Source: Pelomyxa schiedti (lineage: Eukaryota; Evosea; Pelobiontida; Pelomyxidae). From it: a DNA stretch of 35,728 bases. A program made the position numbers and the translations under genes. Shown here piece after piece: positions 33,119-35,728 of this stretch. The stretch spans positions 1 through 35,728 of the forward strand of contig JAHLWZ010000969.1 in assembly GCA_020536535.1 (NCBI GenBank), in the 5' to 3' direction. The notes below the pieces were generated by a model, which saw nothing but the letters and a program-made list of their open reading frames with translations, was not told the DNA's origin and ran no database searches. The stretch's first letter is position 1, and every line of letters starts with the position of its first letter.

Positions 33119-33178
33119 CCCCGAAAAAATATACTTTTGTCTTTCTTCATTTCACTGAAGAAGCAACAAGGAAAAAAA

Positions 33179-34480
33179 ATGCAAGAAAGGAACAGCCGCA
33201 GACGACAACGGGCACAGCAGGCAACAATAACGAGGACCCAGATCCGCGCCACCTGCCAGGACCAGTTTGCGGCGCTCCTCGCGTCGTCGCACCCCCGGTG
33301 CGGCGCTGCCAGCCCCGCCCGGCACCTCGCGGCCGTCTCCCCGCTCATGCGCCACCTGTGGGCCGCCGCAGTCGTCGCCCCGGCCCGCTGGTTCGTCCTG
33401 GCACCCGTCCGTTTCTCCGAGGCGTCTTGGTGCGTCGCGCTCGCCGTGTCCCCTGCGACCCTCGGCGTGCTCCGCGGCCCGGAGGTGACGCCGTCCCACC
33501 CGCTGTCGATGTGGCTGGGGCCCGGGGCGTGCCTGGCGCTCGAGACGGGGGCCGGGCCCGAGGTGCAGTCGATGGCGCTGGTGCCCGCACCCCGCCTGGT
33601 CGTCCCGGGAATGCCACAGAGATCTGCTGTCCCAGACCCACAAGGGAAGTGGGCGCGTTTCCCTCGGGGGGATGACGAGTTCGTGCCACCGCGTGGTGTG
33701 AGGTACACAATGTTGTTGGATGCAAATTACAAGTGGGTGGTGGACTGCTTTGGGTACCTGGGGACTCTTTCCATCACGAAACTGCTGCATCATGATGCAG
33801 CAGGTGGGACGTCAGCCGAAGGGGGAGTTGGTGTGGTGGCTGGAACGACTGTTGCTGTTCAGTTGCCGACTTGGTTTCCAAGGCTTGGCAGGGCGGTGCT
33901 CAACAAGGTGGACCCTGATGAGGCATTGTTGCAGAGTTACTCGAATGGCGACTGTACTGCCTACTTCATCCTCGTGGATGTGCCACTTTCGCACAGCACC
34001 CAGAGCCTCCAAGTTCTCAGTGTCACCAAGTTGAACTTTCCCGAGGGACTGAACTCTGTGTGTGCTCCACTGATCCTGAGGAAAAGCAATGGTGATCCTG
34101 TGTTTGTAATTCCCACCAAGAGAAATGAAATCAATCTCGTTGAAGCTTCCACAGGAGTCAAATCTCTCCTTTCCTCAGACTGCTTTTGGCCGTGCCTCTC
34201 ACAAGTGAGTGCCTCTGTGTTCTGCACATGGCACGGCAGCACCAAGTCCTGCACCATGTGGGACTGCAACAACAGTGCTCAACCTCTGTGGACCGTGAGA
34301 AGTACCTCTGAGGGGCTTTGCCTGAAGCACGTTGTTGGGGGCTCTGGGTTCTTGTTTGCAGTTGGTGACGATAAGATAGAGGTGATGGACGCACTCTCTG
34401 GTTCTGTTCTCATGTCAATTGAACCCTCATTCGGCACACACATGATCCATCCAGGTAGTTCTCTGTTGTGGGGAGAATAA
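33179..34480 (+). CDS. RDQ-family protein (unrecognised, expanded family), plus-strand copy
   Basis: Single exon, 433 codons, ATG 33179 in an AAAAAAAATG context, stop 34478-34480. A basic start (RNSRRRQRAQQATITRTQIR) leads to the shared motif QDQFAALLASSHPRCG and AASPARHLAAVSPLM. The N-terminal third is very GC-rich and Ala/Pro/Arg-rich; the rest is closer to average. The C-terminal part has several D-x-xTG or D-x-xSG turns (VEASTGVKSLL, VMDALSGSVLM) like those in the minus-strand copies, again hinting at a propeller-like fold. The frame is open upstream to 32819, but that part is inside the inverted repeat and is probably not translated. It is flanked by direct repeats A and B. No function can be named. 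Confidence 0.7.
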   Translation: MQERNSRRRQRAQQATITRTQIRATCQDQFAALLASSHPRCGAASPARHLAAVSPLMRHLWAAAVVAPARWFVLAPVRFSEASWCVALAVSPATLGVLRGPEVTPSHPLSMWLGPGACLALETGAGPEVQSMALVPAPRLVVPGMPQRSAVPDPQGKWARFPRGDDEFVPPRGVRYTMLLDANYKWVVDCFGYLGTLSITKLLHHDAAGGTSAEGGVGVVAGTTVAVQLPTWFPRLGRAVLNKVDPDEALLQSYSNGDCTAYFILVDVPLSHSTQSLQVLSVTKLNFPEGLNSVCAPLILRKSNGDPVFVIPTKRNEINLVEASTGVKSLLSSDCFWPCLSQVSASVFCTWHGSTKSCTMWDCNNSAQPLWTVRSTSEGLCLKHVVGGSGFLFAVGDDKIEVMDALSGSVLMSIEPSFGTHMIHPGSSLLWGE

Positions 34481-34603
34481 AGGGAGTTCTTTGGGAGTCC
34501 CACGGAGAAACTTGAAAAACGAAGTGGAAAACAGAGAACAACGGTGCCAGAAATCAAAATTACACCGGCGGGCTTGTCAAAAGGAGAAAAACAAATTGAA
34601 TCT
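34481..34603. other. 3' flank of the plus-strand RDQ gene
   Basis: A short A/G-rich stretch between the RDQ stop and direct repeat B. AGGAGAAAAACA at about 34580 resembles GAGAAAAACAGA of the left inverted-repeat arm (31430), so the repeat may start here. No gene. Confidence 0.4.
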
Positions 34604-35169
34604 TTTAGTGAGCGAAGTGGCCCGATATTTTGCCGGGATTTGTTTTGCGGGGGAGCAAGCGGTACTCTCCCATTTGCTTTTTGTTGTCTTCTTCGCCACA
34701 ACTGTTTGCTTGTTTATTATTTTATTTATCGGAGTGGTGTTTTTGATTTTATTATTAAAATACAAATTAAATTTGATTTATTTTAAATAATTAACCATTA
34801 TTATTAATGGTTATATATGCGTATTAATTAATAATATATTATATATTATTAATTACGCCTCCAGTTCTTTTTTCCATTCGACCTGTATTAGAAGTCTCCG
34901 CACAACACCAGTTTTTACGCCGCTTTCAACCAGTATGTGGCTTCTTCTTTCTTCGTTTTCTCACGTAGGATAACTTAGGTGCCCGACGTGGTGTCTGTCA
35001 TCCCAGCTGGTAACTTCCTTCTGTATTTTATTATACTGGCACGGTGGTATGTATCTCTTTTTTTTACAGCTGCGCCAGCTGCCGAGATGGCAACCGCCAA
35101 CGTACATCCCTCCCCCCACTCAGAATGGGCAACCACCTCTATGTACAAGCCTGAAGTCGAAATCGACTT
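34604..35169 (+). repeat. Direct repeat unit, copy B
   Basis: Second copy of the unit at 31451-32286, in the same orientation and about 3.0-3.15 kb away. It lacks about 180 bp of GC-rich core and has a shorter segment before TCTATGTACAAGCC. Another RDQ-family gene begins 103 bp downstream, at 35272. The unit therefore follows one RDQ gene (stop 34480) and precedes the next, which suggests that unit plus gene were duplicated together. Confidence 0.85.
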
Positions 35170-35271
35170 ACAAAAACGAGAAGGGCGGCTGTTTTGGTGT
35201 TTGGTCGTTGCGCCTTGTGATCACAAGTCACTGCCTATTCCCGTAACAGCGGCCCAAAATTCTTCTCTCAA

Positions 35272-35728
35272 ATGATCAGGCGGGCGTTTAGCATGACGGT
35301 GTTCCGTTTTAATGTGATGCCAGTCAGTGCCGCCGACCAATTCGTCGCACTGGCATGTGCATTTCTTCCCACTAACAACAACCACCTTTCTTCTTCTTTT
35401 TCACCAACCGCATCCACAGCCAGAACAACAACAACAGCAACAGCATACGGAACAACAGCGACAACAGCAACAGCAGATAAACCAAGGGGCATCCTGGGAC
35501 GAGTTGCGGCCTTGTGCTCTCATTCTGGTGGTGGTAGCGGCTCTACTACTTCTAGTGTCACTACAACAACAAGTGCAAGTGCAAGTGTCGGCGGCTCAGT
35601 TTCTAAGTCGTCATCAGCATCATGTTCTAATAATAAGAGTTGTGCGGGGTTATGCTGCATTGGAATGTTGCCACAATGGGTTGCGGTGGAGTGCATTGGA
35701 AAGAGGTGGGTGCTGGCCACTGAGAGGG
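35272..35728 (+). CDS. RDQ-family protein, 5' part, cut by window end
   Basis: From ATG 35272 the frame stays open to the right edge (152 codons). The start region SAADQFVALACAFLP resembles the family motif (DQFAALL / DQLAALL) and it sits directly after direct repeat B, as the copy at 33179 sits after copy A. Next comes a long Thr/Ala/Ser-rich low-complexity linker (ARTTTTATAYGTTATTATAD, later SGGGSGSTTSSVTTTTSASA), not seen in the other copies, then CCIGMLPQWVAVECIGKRWV. The PRCG motif is absent or displaced by the linker. Assignment rests on the short DQF motif and on position, so it is moderate. Confidence 0.5.
   Translation, partial: MIRRAFSMTVFRFNVMPVSAADQFVALACAFLPTNNNHLSSSFSPTASTARTTTTATAYGTTATTATADKPRGILGRVAALCSHSGGGSGSTTSSVTTTTSASASVGGSVSKSSSASCSNNKSCAGLCCIGMLPQWVAVECIGKRWVLATER

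Noticed and set aside
32819-33178. N-terminal extension of the plus-strand RDQ protein by 120 codons
   Set aside because: The extension lies in the right inverted-repeat arm and has no counterpart in the other RDQ copies, whose motif is close to the start.
33040-33793. Minus-strand frames of 213 and 222 codons opposite the RDQ gene
   Set aside because: Very high GC content removes stop codons on both strands; the plus strand has the family motif shared with two other loci.
1-35728. Search for tRNA, rRNA, CRISPR arrays, bacterial operons and retroelement polymerases
   Set aside because: No cloverleaf with conserved T-loop, no regularly spaced repeats, no reverse transcriptase, integrase or transposase motif was recognised on either strand; small structured RNAs could still be missed by eye.

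Overview
The window is nuclear DNA of a protist. Genes are close together (43 bp between the stop at 5675 and the next ATG at 5719), GT-AG introns are many and very short (34-110 nt is common), and there is no operon-like or bacterial feature. TRIM-type, ROCO-type and FAF-type ubiquitin-protease genes together suit an amoebozoan; an archamoeba such as Pelomyxa is my guess, but the sequence alone does not prove it. For four genes I followed the splice phases exon by exon. These models close in frame: TRIM gene, 13 exons, 1207 codons; tail-anchored protein, 3 exons, 364 codons; IWS1, 14 exons, 511 codons; P/U-type cyclin, 4 exons, 223 codons.

Layout. 1-5675 (+): the 3' end of one TRIM-like gene and a complete tandem paralogue (RING, two B-boxes, coiled coil, filamin-like repeat, three FN3, SPRY). 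5719-7072 (+): a Pro/Ser-rich protein with a C-terminal membrane anchor. 7315-9594 (+): the transcription elongation factor IWS1/Spn1. 9904-21147 (-): a giant deubiquitinase of the USP9X/USP24/USP34 clade with many tiny introns, convergent with IWS1. 21380-22011 (-): an unrecognised small spliced gene. 22459-23368 (+): a PHO80-like cyclin. 23794-24057 (-): an orphan SPRY fragment. 24330-26354 (-): one intact and one internally deleted member of an unrecognised family, here called the RDQ family. 26604-31128 (+): a ROCO gene (LRR, Roc, COR, kinase) whose GTPase and kinase motifs are both degenerate and which has two apparent frame breaks. 31404-35271: a repeat-rich region in which a long direct repeat precedes each of two further RDQ genes (33179-34480 complete, 35272-end partial), together with a long inverted repeat and perfect palindromes.

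The left two thirds hold housekeeping genes plus a ubiquitin theme (TRIM E3-like proteins and a giant deubiquitinase, with no evidence that they act together). The right third is accessory: expanded families, broken copies and repeats. The most notable items are the TRIM architecture outside animals, the doubly degenerate ROCO protein, and the repeat-plus-RDQ cassettes.
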